A stretch of DNA of 64,000 nucleotides from Acanthopleura granulata (GCA_016165875.1 JABBOT010000015.1:4881928-4945927); one strand, 5' to 3'. Shown: positions 49,701 to 60,974, numbered from the stretch's first letter. Numbers and translations are program-made. The notes: generated from the sequence alone by a model not told the origin.

Positions 49701-52700
49701 CCTGAACATTCAAAGATAGAAATGTTCGCTCACCTTAAGTAGTCGTTTTTGCAGTAGAGCATTTCCTTTTTGGTAAAGCACGATGTCCCAATGTTGCCGA
49801 GTTCAGCATGACAATAAGAACACTTAAGGCACGCCGTGTGCCAAAAACGGTCCATAGCGTGCAAGAGAAACCGATCTAAAATCTTCTCCCCACACCCTGA
49901 GCACGTTCTAATGCCGCCCCCGGGGGCAGAGGACGTGGGTGTGGTCGTGATGGAATGGTTGGAGACTGAACTCATGTTGTTCACCGCCATTGAGTTGTTA
50001 TTATTGTTAGCCGTGGTCGCTTTGTTGTTGTTGTTGGACGACAAGGGCATACCGTTCATATTCATGTTCATATTCTGACCAATCATCATCTGTGCACTGG
50101 AAGGGGGCGTGGCCCGCGTGGAACTGCTAGTGGACGACAGAAGCCCGGCCATCGTGTCTTGAGGATTTTCTGAAACAAAGAAACATTGAGTGTTTTATGA
50201 TAAACTTCACTTACATGGTGGCGGACAACATCATGCTGGGAGGAAACCCGACAGAGCCTGGGGAAACACACGACCATTCGAAGGTTCCTGGCGGACCACA
50301 CAACGTCCAATAAACTTCATGACGGAGCACAACAGATCGCTACAGCGACTGTTTGTTGTCACCATGACTTAAAGTCAATGGAAAGACAGCGCTATTGAAA
50401 GAAAAGATAACGCTAGACCAAATGTATGTATCGATAAAGAATCCCGTTCATAGTTCAAAAAACGGCACTTTTTTTATTTTTGTGGTGTAGGATAACCGAG
50501 ATATCGCAGATTAAAGCAGGCAAAAACGCCCATGTAAGGAAAATCCAACGGCCGGCCAGAATTTTAAAAGGGATTTTCTAACACAAGAGAAGGCATGTGT
50601 TTTCACTTTGGCGTCACCAGTTCCTTGTTCCCTATTTTCCCATATAGAACAGGTGTCAAATCAACTGTTTTCCTTGTGATTACGACACAATTCTGACATA
50701 CTTTAAAGTTATCTTCAACGAGACAGTGGTAGTGGAATACGTCTAGGATTATTCCCAAAGGTCTCAACCAGGAGACACACAAAAGCATGTTTCGCCTCTC
50801 ATGCTGAAGAAAATAGGGTACGGATGACGCGACATAGTGTTTCCGGTTTGTCTAAAATGGCGTATCGCATGGCCATGTAAGAAATCCAGGTTAAAAGGTG
50901 GTATATAGAGTTACCGAGCACCTCATAAAGATATGTCTACGCCGGTTTAGGTCTATACTGACCCCTCTTCTGAAATAACTTTGGGTATACTTTTTGTTGT
51001 CTTTTCTTTTAATGATGGCGACTTTAATTAACAATCACGCCAATGCTGATTATGAATCATGGCGATGTTGATTATCAATCATGGAAATATTTATTATCAA
51101 CCATACCAATGTTGATTACCATTCATGGGAATGTTGATTACCAATCATGGAAATGTTGATTACCAATCACTGCAATGTTGATTACCAATCATGGCAATGT
51201 TGATTATCAAGCATGCCTATGCTGATTATTAATCATTGCAATGATGATTATCAATCATCGTGCTCGTGATTATATTAATCACATCGAAACATTAGACTCC
51301 GCACATCTGAGAAAACATCCTGGTGAACATTTATACTACTATCCAATCCTTTGACTGTGACACATCATTCGTCTATTTTTTATAACTTCCTGGTTTAGAC
51401 CGACTTCACGGTAACTGACTTTCGCAAAGTGTAAGTTACAAGGCTAGCTCTCATACGAAATGTCAGGCGTTTATACCGCCACCCGGAATAATGCTGTTGC
51501 AAACGGTCGGGTGGAATTGGTGGGGGGGGGGGGGGTGCAGCCTTGTCAGGTGGTATAGCAAAAATAAATGGTATTTGTTTGGCGCTGAATTCTGGTGTCA
51601 AGAATGCGGTTATGATTAAAATGAGGACCAGACGCTCGGGCTTGTATAAGAGACCAGAAAAAGCGGATTAATACTGGAAGTCGTCTTTTCTCGGCTTATC
51701 GGCCAACACCATTAAGCAATAATGTCAAAAGTAATTCCATCAAACGCATTAAACAGCGCAGCCAATTCACGGCGAGGATATGGGAAGGATAGAGGGGATA
51801 GTGGGGTGCGGCGCCTGACTTAATTCAGCCACCAGCGGCTGGCTCGCCAGTCAGGGCTGATAAGCCTAATGCTATGAGACGGGGAGATTTCTGGCGCGGG
51901 TGGGAGGAAATATGGTGATTCATTCCGCATGTGGCTCAAGTGATCATTTTACAAACAGCCGACATGCAATTATGACTTGTTCTCTTGTCAGAATTAAGGC
52001 ATTAGTAACACGGAGCATTTATAAGCGGACCCACCCCCCCCGGAAGATAAGACGACAAGGAAGAAACTGTTTAACATCGAGGAAAATGAATTCCGCTTTT
52101 TGTGTGTGTCAACAGGAGGGACATTCAAAGCTCAGATATATATGTTATATACCATTCTCCATGTTCTATACTTGATAACAAACAGTATATACCATTTGAC
52201 GTTGCGATCTGGTTCCAGAATAATGAAGCTGATCACAGCTATTTCTGAACGTTAGATTTCAACTTTATGAAACTAATGTACACTTTTGTCATGAAGGTCT
52301 AAGTTAAGACAATTCTTTGCATTCTTCAGGTGAGTCACAATTTTGGGGCGGAATAAACGGCCTGAAGTTAAGACGAAGTGTGACTTATAAGTTAAGTCTA
52401 AGACAGCCATAGAAACAAGGGTGAAGGCCTAACCATAAACGTGCTCTACACAATATATATACTTATACAAGCAAAGCTACAGCGAAGGCACCCATGTACA
52501 AAAACCCGCACTCGATGACACTTGCTATACGGTACAATAACCATAGTGAAGACGCTAATTAGACGCCGGACCCCAGGTCCTGTTAGCACGTTGACGAGAG
52601 GAAGGGGGGCGGGGGGGGGGCTGATGTCAGGTAATAATACCAACAACGGCTAACAGCTGATTTTGTATTTACGGAGCATAAGGCCAACATTGTACGTACA

Positions 52701-55700
52701 TGAGTGTCGCTGAAAGAACGGAAATAGACCGTAATACGAAAACAGATTAATTAATTTCCTTCGCCTAATAGGTTCATAATGGTTTTGTGTCAGAGGTTAT
52801 TCACGGAGCGATGATTTCATCACACCCGAACGACCGAAAGAATATATGTAGTACGATTGGACGCTTCAAATACCCAAACTGCTGGTAATTCACTAAGCCC
52901 ACTGCGAAAACTCTGCAATAGGTATCGTAAGGTATCGCGAGATTTGGCGAGGAGTTTGTATGATATCCATGCAGTTGGTTCCAGAGGCAATATTTAATGT
53001 TGTCGATTTACTTGTAACGTCTATCAGTCTTCTAGGACAGTTTAGGAAAATACAGGTTGATTGCTGCTTATCGCCATGTTTGGCAAAAGAAGACCTAATC
53101 TGGTCTACATGGGAACCATGCGTGATGCCGGGCATACTTAGAGACCCCTCGTCGACACCTATACCAAGTGCTATAAGAGTAAATTAAACACTGCCCTTCG
53201 CCACGATATGGCTGAGACATTGCCCACGTGGCGTTAAGCCATAATCAGTCATTTAAGCACTAAACTACCTGTGGTCACCGTTTCTAAACTTCAGACAAAT
53301 ATGGAGTTGTAGTTGAATTAGTAGAAACCAGCTTATATGTAGGAAGTAACAACAGACATATGGAAAGACCGACACATGTGTCTAGACACACACATGGAAA
53401 TGTAAACGGACGGAAGGAGCGACAGAAGAGCGGTAAAACGGGCCAACGGAAGGCCGGCCGGACAACGCGACAATTTCAATACACAATTGTCCATTTCAGT
53501 GAGTTGTTATAGCAGAAACAAATTCCTTCATCAAATAGGTATGTGAGTGTATATCTACATGTAGGTTTATGTACAAGTATCATTAAGAGCAGTCCGTGAC
53601 ATAAAATTTGACCCGACAGAAAGCAAGCGCTAAAACAGGAAATGAAGAATGATAAACGGCACAGAGATATATCATAAACAATTGGAGAAGCTAGAGTGCC
53701 AGTCCATTAGCGATACTGTAATCATGACGAGGTATGTTCTGCAATTTACCCCCTATCAACCGGCGTGTGCTACACTGACCGCCACAATCAATCGTAGTCT
53801 CGTGGGAATGAAGCACAGTTATGAGTGACCCAGACAACTCTCGAGTATAATTACTGTCCATTTTGCGAGACGAGCAACGTGTTTGTTTGTTGGCCTACAC
53901 AGTATAGATTTATGGGAAGACACCAACCGTCAACGCATCGGAAAACTGGTTACATGTGAAAACAAAATAGAAACTGAAAGTGTAGCAACAGATCACATGA
54001 CTTATACTACCTTCTTTGCTCGTGGAAGTAAACATTACATTTTAGTCCAGTAACGCCAATGCAATATTAGCCTATATCACTGAACAGACAATGCTCGGCA
54101 ACACGTTTCTGAAAACCGCAGACCTACTATCCAAAATGGCTGGTTATTTACACAGCGGAGTTTCTGCTATAACATAGTCTGTCTGTCAGGAGCGTTACGC
54201 AACAGGCCATACAATCGTATAAATCTCGCGTATCCTGGGCTATAGCTGGTTCCCAAGCCATGACATATAGTAAATCACGGAAATGTTCGCGAGCTAAGGA
54301 AGTTCTATCATGAGATAACCCTGGGGTCAGGAACATCGATATCACTAATCGATGACGGTATGGACCCGTGATAGATCGAGATATGATTACAGTTTAAGCG
54401 GGGCATAACTTGTTCATCAAACGTTTGATTGAAGCTCTGCCCTCTATCATGGAAGCCATTCTTACACGAGCTAGGGTCTATAACGTGTTCGTATACGTGG
54501 GCCTAAAAGTAACAACAACTCGATTCTTGAATAAATAATGGTAGTTTATGTACTCTGTTAATTTGTAATGTCAACCCTAAACATGTGTTTAAACATTTAA
54601 AGTGTGCCGGTATATGACTGTGCAAGTACTAGCGGTGTTAATTACGTTGTCTGTTGTCCACAGTAAACATACAGGTAGTTGTTTGTCATGGAACATAGGA
54701 GAGTCGAATTGTGCCACCTTTAACTCGGACACAGTTTATCATACAGACTTCCGGCCTATGATAATAAATTTCAATGACTTAGGCCTACGTATATGTACAA
54801 AATAATTCCTAAAGCATTTGCCCTAAGCAATGCACCCAATGCGTAGAATATTTATTTATTTATTTGATTGGTGTTTAACGCCGTACTCAAGAATATTTCA
54901 CTTATACGACAGCGGGCGGCATTATGGTCGGAGGAAACCGGGCAGTGACCAGGGGAAACCCAAGACCATCCGCGGGTTGATGGCAAACCCAAGTGCGTAG
55001 AATACGCAGGTTATGAAAATGAGTATCAACTGGTAAGTGAATCCTTCGTAGTCTTTCGTCAATGACGCCGTGACTTCGGATGAGGTCAATTTATAGTTTC
55101 TTATGCACATGTACGAAAGCGTGCAAACGATGACTAAGTCTCTCTCCCCCTCTTTTTTTTTTTTTTTTTCTTTTTTTTTCTGTTTTTTGGGCACCACTGC
55201 TATAATTTATTGGTGTGCTTGTATTTTAAGTATGACGTTATTATAGCAACACATTGTGATGACTCTATATGATTGAAATTTCTCCCTCACTTGGGTCTGG
55301 GCAATTTGTTTCCATGCATTTAATGTATACGCAGTTACACACGACCTTTAAGCAAGCTATGGGTTTTTTTTGGCTGAAAAAGCTATGAAAAGGAACTGTC
55401 TAAACACACGACATGCCATTAAATTCCGGCTACACCTCCTCCTGTGTGATTTATTTTAATAACAGTAAAAGTGCAGCGTTTATTTCAAATGCGGAATGAG
55501 ATGTAATACAATTGTGCCAGGATGACTGTTGCAACGTTTCACATGCCAGAGGCAGTGTGACATGTGAGGGTTGAATCGGGACGGGATATGGTAAGCGTTT
55601 GTAACAGGGAAAAGGCTGCGTAAGGTAACGACAAGCGTGCCTGTCACTAATGATGCTCTACAAGGACGGTCTATTGTTAGGAGTGTTTCACCACTTGATT

Positions 55701-56415
55701 TTTTTTTTCTCACAAATTAAATTATCTTTCATGAAACTAAGATCAGCACCTTCTCCCTTTCAATCTCAAATTGATATGTGCTTATTAAATATATATATAT
55801 ATATATATACACGCGGATACTTGATACTTTCTTCAACTCACTAAAAAAACAAAACAAAAAAAACAACAAAAAAACACAACACTGAAGAGAATAAACGAGT
55901 ACAAGAGATTAAATGAGCATTAGAGAACTAATGATTTTTCATTTTTAGTCTGCCGACGATAGAAATACAATGCGTTTAGAGGCAATACGAAAGTCAACGT
56001 TCTAATATACAAGTGATAAACTTTTCTTCACTCTACTGTTTCCACTGCAGTCTACTAGTAGAACGTGGACTCATGTTTTGACGTACCATCCTGAATTTGC
56101 TATAGCGTGTTCGGTATATTGGATACTGTACGTTCCTAATGTGGATGTGAACTGGCTATTAAACAAGCAGCGAGACATCTCTAGCCTACTCTAGCTCTCC
56201 GTTGAAATTTACATATACCTGATACTGAGGATGTAATAACGTAACTATAGGCGTGTTAAATCCACATGCTTTAACCAGCAAACGAAGAATACAGCCATAA
56301 AACAGTCTGAGCCTAGATGGCTTGAACTGCGAGAGTTTTATACGCTGTATAGCCCCAGCAAGGTCGACGTGTACTTACGGGCTACGGGCTGTCGGCTAAG
56401 CGTGCCTGTCTCCAT
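37740..56415 (-). CDS. LMO4: LMO4 orthologue, LIM-only transcription cofactor (four coding exons)
   Basis: LMO4 is a nuclear adaptor made of two tandem LIM zinc fingers; in the known family it binds LDB1/CLIM and LIM-homeodomain or bHLH partners and has no DNA-binding domain. Joining 56415-56379, 50169-49734, 38885-38648 and 37748-37740 gives 239 codons plus TGA with no internal stop and GT/AG introns in consistent phase. LIM1 ligands are C102, C105, H123, C126, C129, C132, C152 and D155. LIM2 ligands are C166, C169, H188, C191, C194, C197, C216 and D219. Signature stretches such as RFLLHAMDRFW, GNIGTSC, IPASEFVMKAQGNVYH and LVPGDR match vertebrate LMO4 rather than LMO1-3. The C-terminus is -HKVC, compared with -QKVC in vertebrates. 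The protein is longer than the ~165 aa vertebrate form because of an N-terminal extension. Introns are about 6.2, 10.8 and 0.9 kb. Identity is confident; the start codon and last exon are inferred. Confidence 0.9.
37970..38135 (+). repeat. Direct repeat pair 123 bp apart (LMO4 intron 3)
   Basis: AAAGTTTCAAAGGTGATTTA at ~37972 and AAGTTTCAAAGGTAATTTGA at ~38096, each followed by ACACTTGT(A)TTTAG. A short local duplication. Confidence 0.6.
38358..38495 (-). mobile_element. SINE family 1 fragment within LMO4 intron 3
   Basis: Tail and middle blocks in reverse orientation (TTTCACGCCGTAAGG, CCCACGACCATCCGCAG). The head is missing. Confidence 0.8.
38648..38885 (-). CDS. LMO4: LMO4 exon 3: LIM2 and C-terminal tail
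   Basis: The acceptor is CTTCCACAG|G; the first base completes Arg158, giving YLR-LFGSGGTC across the junction, which matches vertebrate LMO4 continuity. LIM2 covers ~166-219 with all eight zinc ligands. The tail PKVLKGHVPLPNRPAHK follows. The donor after AAG is GTGAGTAAAG (GT at 38647-38646), a near-perfect site in phase 0. If that donor is not used, the frame runs on for five codons (VSKVC) to a TGA at 38632-38630, so an intron-retained form would also end in KVC. Confidence 0.9.
39667..39913 (-). mobile_element. SINE family 1 within LMO4 intron 2, full length
   Basis: A well-preserved reverse copy from TTTATTTGATTGGTGTTTTA to TAGCGCGCTAACCCACTGAG and a C10 run. The sequence is close to consensus, so it is probably young. 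Confidence 0.88.
40430..40960. promoter_or_regulatory. Candidate enhancer block in LMO4 intron 2
   Basis: About 500 bp without repeats. It has several homeodomain-type cores: CCCCTAATTGGCTTTAATGG, GGATTTAATTTGAGG, CTTTTTAATTTGGACTTAAT. TGCGCC, GGCGCA and GATTGGA sites lie between them. Large introns of developmental cofactors often hold such elements; no conservation can be checked here. Confidence 0.33.
42890..43330. promoter_or_regulatory. Candidate enhancer block in LMO4 intron 2
   Basis: Repeat-free, with GGCGAACGGCTTTAATTAAA, GGGTTCAATTAGAGTGGG, CGTAATTAGGACC and CGCCATTAGACCCATTACC. It shares the GGCTTTAAT word with the 40.4-kb block. Confidence 0.33.
44258..44320 (+). repeat. 17-bp tandem repeat, 3 units plus a diverged one
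   Basis: GGTGGCAACAAACTGTA at 44258, 44275 and 44292, then AGTTGGCAGCAATAAG. In LMO4 intron 2. Confidence 0.85.
44480..44655 (-). repeat. tRNA-like SINE head fragment
   Basis: On the minus strand GTGCTCTAAGGTATCTGGGT...TCACCAGTTCGAGTCC resembles a tRNA A-to-B-box span. No tail is recognised. Similar isolated B-box pieces (GTTCGAATCC, GTTCGAACCC) occur near 14515 (minus), 57715 and 62945. Confidence 0.45.
47390..47700. promoter_or_regulatory. Candidate regulatory block in LMO4 intron 2
   Basis: Repeat-free, with GAGTCCAATTAGTCAATGGC, GTCATTTATTAACTC and CCCAGTAATTGTCCATTATC in a GC-balanced stretch. Open frames here are short and unlike known proteins. Confidence 0.28.
48345..48470 (-). mobile_element. 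Degenerate SINE family 1 fragment (LMO4 intron 2)
   Basis: TTATTTATTTGGTGCTTAAC, GCCGACATCAAGAATTCTTG and TATACGGTGG are recognisable tail and middle blocks; the rest has decayed. Confidence 0.6.
49734..50169 (-). CDS. LMO4: LMO4 exon 2: low-complexity N-terminus and LIM1
   Basis: The acceptor is a pyrimidine-rich tract ending TTTGTTTCAG, and the exon starts at 50169 with AA, completing Gln13. The donor is TTAAG|GTGAGC, splitting an Arg codon. Residues ~19-98 are a Ser/Thr/Asn/Met-rich, probably disordered segment (NMNMNMNG, NNNNKATTANNNNN, TTTPTSSAPGGG). LIM1 covers ~102-155 and has all eight zinc ligands. The exon ends at the short linker between the two LIM domains. In the known family the LIM1 face and the adjoining linker are major contact surfaces for LDB1. 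Confidence 0.92.
50200..50308 (-). mobile_element. SINE family 1 fragment just upstream of LMO4 exon 2
   Basis: ACTTCACTTACATGGTGGCG, GGGAGGAAACC and CACGACCATTCGAAGG match the reverse middle. It starts about 30 bp from the exon 2 acceptor, inside intron 1. Confidence 0.7.
50409..50974 (+). mobile_element. Second copy of the ~570-bp element (LMO4 intron 1)
   Basis: It shares GACCAAATGTAT, GGATAACC, AAAAACGCCCA, GTGATTACGACACAATTCTG, GTGGTAGTGGAATACGTCT, GTGTTTCCGGTTTGTC and the end ACCCCTCTTCTGAA with the 10-kb copy. The reading frame is broken here. Confidence 0.65.
51014..51260 (+). repeat. 22-bp minisatellite, ~11 units (LMO4 intron 1)
   Basis: The unit AATGTTGATTACCAATCATG plus GA repeats with a few changes per unit; the outer units are more diverged than the central ones. 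Each unit carries an ATTACC/ATTATC and an AATCATG core. Confidence 0.92.
51640..51900. promoter_or_regulatory. Candidate regulatory block in LMO4 intron 1
   Basis: Repeat-free, with GCGGATTAATACTGGAAGTC, CGGCTTATCGGCCAAC, CCATTAAGCAATAATG, CGCAGCCAATTCACGG and GGCGCCTGACTTAATTCAGC. Confidence 0.28.
52200..54849. other. LMO4 intron 1 interior, no exon recognised
   Basis: No repeat family or convincing frame. The 80-codon frames at ~52.9-53.2 kb overlap on opposite strands and match nothing known. Confidence 0.5.
54850..54984 (-). mobile_element. SINE family 1, 5'-truncated, reverse (LMO4 intron 1)
   Basis: A near-consensus tail (TTTATTTGATTGGTGTTTAA, CGCCGTACTCAAGAATATTT) and middle to CCATCCGCGGGTTG; the head is absent. 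Confidence 0.85.
55789..55809. repeat. (AT)n microsatellite
   Basis: Uninterrupted AT run of about ten units in LMO4 intron 1. Confidence 0.95.
56379..56415 (-). CDS. LMO4: LMO4 exon 1 (coding part)
   Basis: This codes METGTLSRQPVA plus the first base of a split Gln codon (C|AA). The donor is GCCC|GTAAGTAC with GT at 56378-56377, close to consensus. The ATG at 56415 is the first in-frame ATG after an upstream in-frame TGA at 56562-56560, which is why this start was chosen; a GTG at 56553 is in frame but unlikely to be used. The partial codon fits the exon 2 acceptor and keeps the frame open into the LIM domains. The link is inferred from phase and splice-site quality, not from transcript data. 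An alternative is initiation at the ATG at 50152 in exon 2, which would drop 18 residues. Confidence 0.65.
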
Positions 56416-57031
56416 CGTTGCTTCGCTTCCCGGGAGCTCGTTCTTCGGTAGCAGTCCGTGAACACACAGGGTAAAACGTGTCGGTGTCAGAGAGCCGGCA
56501 CAAACCAAAAAACCTGATCGTTGAAGATGATCACAACCACACGTTCTGGCCACGAACAGTCACCAGAGACTGCAGCTTTCTCACAGGTCCGCGCTGTACA
56601 CAGCCGTTCGGCCTCTAGCTCGGCAGCCGATGCGTATAAGCTTCCTGCAGTAAGCCCAGTAAACCGAGTAAACTAGGGTAACCGAGTACACCGCAGTTCA
56701 CTTGATGGTCGACCGAATTTATGCCATTCTACGCCCGTTTCTTGTCAATGGGTCTCTTTACACGCCACTGACGATTCAAATCTTCCGTCCCGTCCCGTCA
56801 CAGCCAGCCAAGACTTTGGGATTAGCTGAAACCGATTGACTCCCGCAGTTTTCTCCACCGCTCACCACAACACTGTTAGCGTAATAAGAGACGACAACTT
56901 CGGACAGAACTTGACCTTTGCAGTCGGCTGAACCATTTTCCACTCGTGGGGGCGATTGGCATGAACTACTACTCGGCGCACGATAATAGCTGGCCGTTAT
57001 GTAAAAACCTGTCGGATAGAGAGTTTTATAA
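56416..57031 (-). promoter_or_regulatory. LMO4: LMO4 5' UTR and candidate core promoter
   Basis: The repeat-free sequence upstream of the predicted ATG holds a reverse CCAAT box (GCCAATC, 56960-56954) and a TATAAAA motif (57030-57024, minus strand) preceded by CCAAT. If the TATA motif is used, transcription would start near 57.0 kb and the 5' UTR would be about 580 nt. In-frame stops upstream (TGA at 56562) support this being UTR. Motif matches this short are common by chance. Confidence 0.35.
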
Positions 57032-58639
57032 TTGGATGAAAATCTGCAAAAAATGAACTAAGGCATGAACAGAAGTATTTCTTAATGACCACCCGTCTGA
57101 CAAAAAAAAAAAAGCAAACACAGATTTTATCTGGCTAATGAATGTCTAACAGAAAATTTGAAGAATAAATAAAATAAAAGAACTCAGTTTCACCAAGCTT
57201 CGGTTTTTAATTCTGTATAGTCCTCTAAACGAATTGAATTTACTTGTCCAGATCGTTATCGTGTTTTTGCAATATGGAAATGCCGCGAAGAGCAGGATGG
57301 ATTTAATGAATGGCGGTAATAAATAAATACATCATAATAAATTAGACAGAGCCACGTAGGCTTACATCTACACATCCAAATTAATGGGAACAGTTGGCGA
57401 GTTGATTTAAATGCAATTAAGAACGGGTTTCAGTTACCCCCGCAGTTTATTTTCGTTGTAATGAACACAAGCCGCTAAATGACGATACTCTTATATACAT
57501 GTATGCAACATCTGCGGGAAATATAACATTTGCCCGTTGTTTACAAACGTTTGGTTTAAATTACACCTGGGCTTACGTGAGTGTGTGCTTTAGCGAAAGC
57601 CTTACCACTGGTGTATTCAGAGCTATCATAGCCTGGCCTGATAGTCTATATGTGTCTATATATAAATATTCCATATACAGACCACTAATTTCTGAGTACT
57701 GAGGTCGCGAGTTCGAACCCAGATTGACGCTTAGTCTTCTTTTCTTTTGTTGTTATTGCGCACGTGCTTATCGGTGAAGAGGCTACATACACCCAACAAC
57801 CTGATCGACATTGTTTATAAGTGCAATATGTTACCCCCCACCCCCACCCCACCTGTATCCTCAAAATGCAGATATAAATAAATAAGTAAAGAAATATATA
57901 ACTAAGAACCTGTCTGTGTCTAATCCGTTCCACTTGCCTTCTCCCTGTTTTCCTTTTTATTATTATTTTTTTATTTTGTGTATTTATACTGTCTCTCTTT
58001 TCTGATAACCAAGTGACAAAGTGAATCAACGAATGGTTTGCTGGCTGGTTCGACACCGAATTCTTTGACACAATGGCTTTGTAAGACGCTAGCTACTTAC
58101 ATTAACCGACTGACTTATTTCCTGTGTGAAATATTTTGTTAGCTAACGAGCTGAAACACTGGCTCCATTTTATATTATTCTTTTTCACTTATACGTGACA
58201 GGTCAATTTAATTAATTACTGACAAACAAACACGATAGATGAGTAACATTCCGATGCTATACCGACCGACTGGCTAACTGGCTCTGTTTCCCACAAGCGC
58301 AAGACAGCTGGTTTGCGCCAATGGCTGTTTGAATGACCCTTTAACGAACTCATCCAATGGTTATACTGATTTATAAAAAGCAAATTTTAAACGGATGTAA
58401 ACTTTAATTCTATCCACATTACATCTGGCCTTAATTAAGTCACACACATTTTCAGCATGAAACAACGAGTATTTATTTCCAAGAATGATTTTTTTTTTGT
58501 CGTTTTATATACACCGCGCAGTATGATGAAGTTATGTTGTCTTCCACTGAGCGTGCAACACATCCATTTTCTTTCATAGCTCGATTTAGTTGCTTGCATT
58601 TAATGTTTACTCGTTAACACATATATAGTCAACCTTGAC

Positions 58640-58870
58640 ATTTAATATACACGGAAACAAATCAAGGCGTTCTTTGTTAATAAATTGTGGTCAGTGGCGG
58701 CAATCCCTGCCGTCCACAAAACTGGAGCCTTTATACTTATGCAAAGGTAAGCAATTAAGCTTTTTAATTCATTCACCACAGACGTGTATCTCATCCGGGT
58801 TCGCTTTGTAATAAAATGCAATTAATTTTACTAATATTTAACCGAGTATAATTATATACTAACTATCTGG
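58640..58870. promoter_or_regulatory. Candidate regulatory block upstream of LMO4
   Basis: Repeat-free, with TTGTTAATAAATTGTGGTCA, GGCGGCAATCCCTGCCGTCC and GCAATTAAGCTTTTTAATTC, about 2 kb upstream of the inferred LMO4 start region. Confidence 0.25.
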
Positions 58871-59824
58871 TCCCGCTATAATGATTAAATCGCCACGTGT
58901 TAATTTATTTTGTCTATAAAGAAGCAGGCGGAGAGTGATCCCTGTCGCACACCAGCAAATGCCCGTCATTTTTCACGGATCGCTTTGATATTTGTAAGAG
59001 AGAGGCTGCGTGTTTGGATCGATACACTGAACACAAATAAAGCTTCAACATTTTAAGTTTTGTATAATGAACTCTATATACGTTAAATGCACATATCTTT
59101 CCCGTTAATGCGTTTCTTTTGTAACATTTAATGAAACAGAATTCAGCAAACCGAAAGGGCTGGCTACACAATGACAATGGCAGGCAGTCTATAAACGTTT
59201 CAGCTCAGTATATTTGATAATTCACCGAGGACAACAATGGGTGCATCGATCTCGGTATTTCACCAGAAATAAACTCACAAGGCTTAAAAGTCTCAAATTT
59301 AAGTACGTAAATCATACCAGCTCGAAGCCATTTAAAGACGTCCTGCCAAATGCTTGACTTCTTCTAAACAAACTACCTGCGTATGCTTTTTGTGTTGCAG
59401 TGCCTCACAATGCACCCCCTTCCCTTTGTAAATGGACAGACCCGGAGGGTTAAGAGATGGTTATCGTCCCATGGTGATCATTAGGGCCACTATGAGTGGG
59501 GTCAAGTTTAATCTCGGACTCCCCACCCCCACTCTTCCCCCCAATCCCACCCCTACTGCCACTTACATGTCGCTTTCTAAAGCTCGGTGTCACTTTTCGT
59601 GAAGCCCACGGGTTTCTGATGTGATAAGTCACTTCCTTCACCTTCAGTGAAAAATCACATCATTAACTCCTGTGTCTTTGTCACCAGACAAACAAAGCGC
59701 CTTCCTTGTGTGCAAATATTGTCTTTTCCTATTCATCTGTAAAGAATGTTCATATTTGCTATCTAAAAGTACAAAAACCAAATACTTCCTCGTTGTTTTT
59801 CATTCCTTAACTCTTCGACTTTTG

Positions 59825-60005
59825 GGGTACATTTATTTATTTATGATATAATCAATATCATCTACGTATTTGGGATGGGCGAACAGGCATTGCTTACATT
59901 TTAACATCACACACATGAATTTACTTGATTTAAGATTATCGCCTTATATAAGAACATTTCACTTTTTCGACGTTGGCCATTTTCATACGATGGAGGAAAC
60001 AGTCA
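59825..60005 (-). mobile_element. Very degenerate SINE family 1-like remnant
   Basis: TTTATTTATTTATG, then after a gap CGCCTTATATAAGAACATTT, CACTTTTTCGACGTTGGCC and GGAGGAAACAG keep the tail-to-middle order. This is weak. Confidence 0.45.
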
Positions 60006-60409
60006 TTTCGCATTAGCCTGTATTTATTTATCTACATCAGTTGTGTTTAACAAGAGTATTACAGACATACAATGGGGGCCAGATGTATGTGTGGCTGAAA
60101 CCAAAGTGCTGTAGTTCAAACCACAGTCCCTCAGCATTTAATTGGCAAACGAACTGACGTAAAACCGGAACTGTACCAACAAAGTCTGCTTGGATTCTTA
60201 TGGGTCTAAGGATAACACGTGTATACTTCAACGGTAATGCCTTGGCGTATATAAATTTATCATTTAAAAATTCTTCCACTGCTTAGACTTAACTCAGCTT
60301 GGATTTAAACTGTTATTGCATATATGAAATAAAGTTTGGAGTTTTAAAGTTTGATTACAAAGTAAAAATGATTTTGTGGAATCTTTACAAAGCATACAGG
60401 AAAAACCAA

Positions 60410-60620
60410 ATTCTCCGTCCCAGCTGAAAATGGTTAATTTCCAGAGATGTCTATCAGCAGCTTGTGGTCAAGGAATGGCAATTCTGTCAACAGATGTTAA
60501 TCTAAGGCAATCCAGGCAGCTGTGGGGGAGGTAATGGTCCGTCCAGCCATGCCATTCCAACAGGAATTCTCGCCCATCCCCCCTGTACACAGACTATTCT
60601 TCCTTCAATGGGCGCTAATA
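60410..60620. promoter_or_regulatory. Candidate regulatory block upstream of LMO4
   Basis: Repeat-free, with CAGATG and CAGCTG E-boxes, CTTGTGGTCAAGG, GGTTAATTTCC and CAACAGATGTTAATC. Distal to LMO4 by ~4 kb. Confidence 0.25.
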
Positions 60621-60821
60621 CGGTGCCTTCTTATACAGATGGTGCAAAATAGCTGAGTAGCCCTATAAAGAGATCATCAGCGTGCAGTACGTCACATAAA
60701 CGTTACAACATACTGTATAACAATGAACGACCAACCCCGGTGTTTTCCAACGGGCGGTACTCCCGTTCACTCCAACCATTCACTTGACAGCTGTTATACA
60801 AGTGAAAGGTTCTTTTACAAG

Positions 60822-60852
<31 letters not shown>
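60822..60852. repeat. Poly(A) tract, A31
   Basis: A homopolymer with no recognisable retroposon body upstream except ...GTTATACAAGTGAAAGGTTC, which faintly resembles a SINE family 1 tail. Confidence 0.9.
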
Positions 60853-60854
<2 letters not shown>

Positions 60855-60974
60855 ATCAGTTAAATGAAAAAGCAGTTTTAAAATGAGTAAATAATCCTGA
60901 TTTACTTTTTATCCCAACTCATCTTTATTTGTCCTTTCCGCATGACATATTGTTTGTATCTTTGTACAAGTGAC

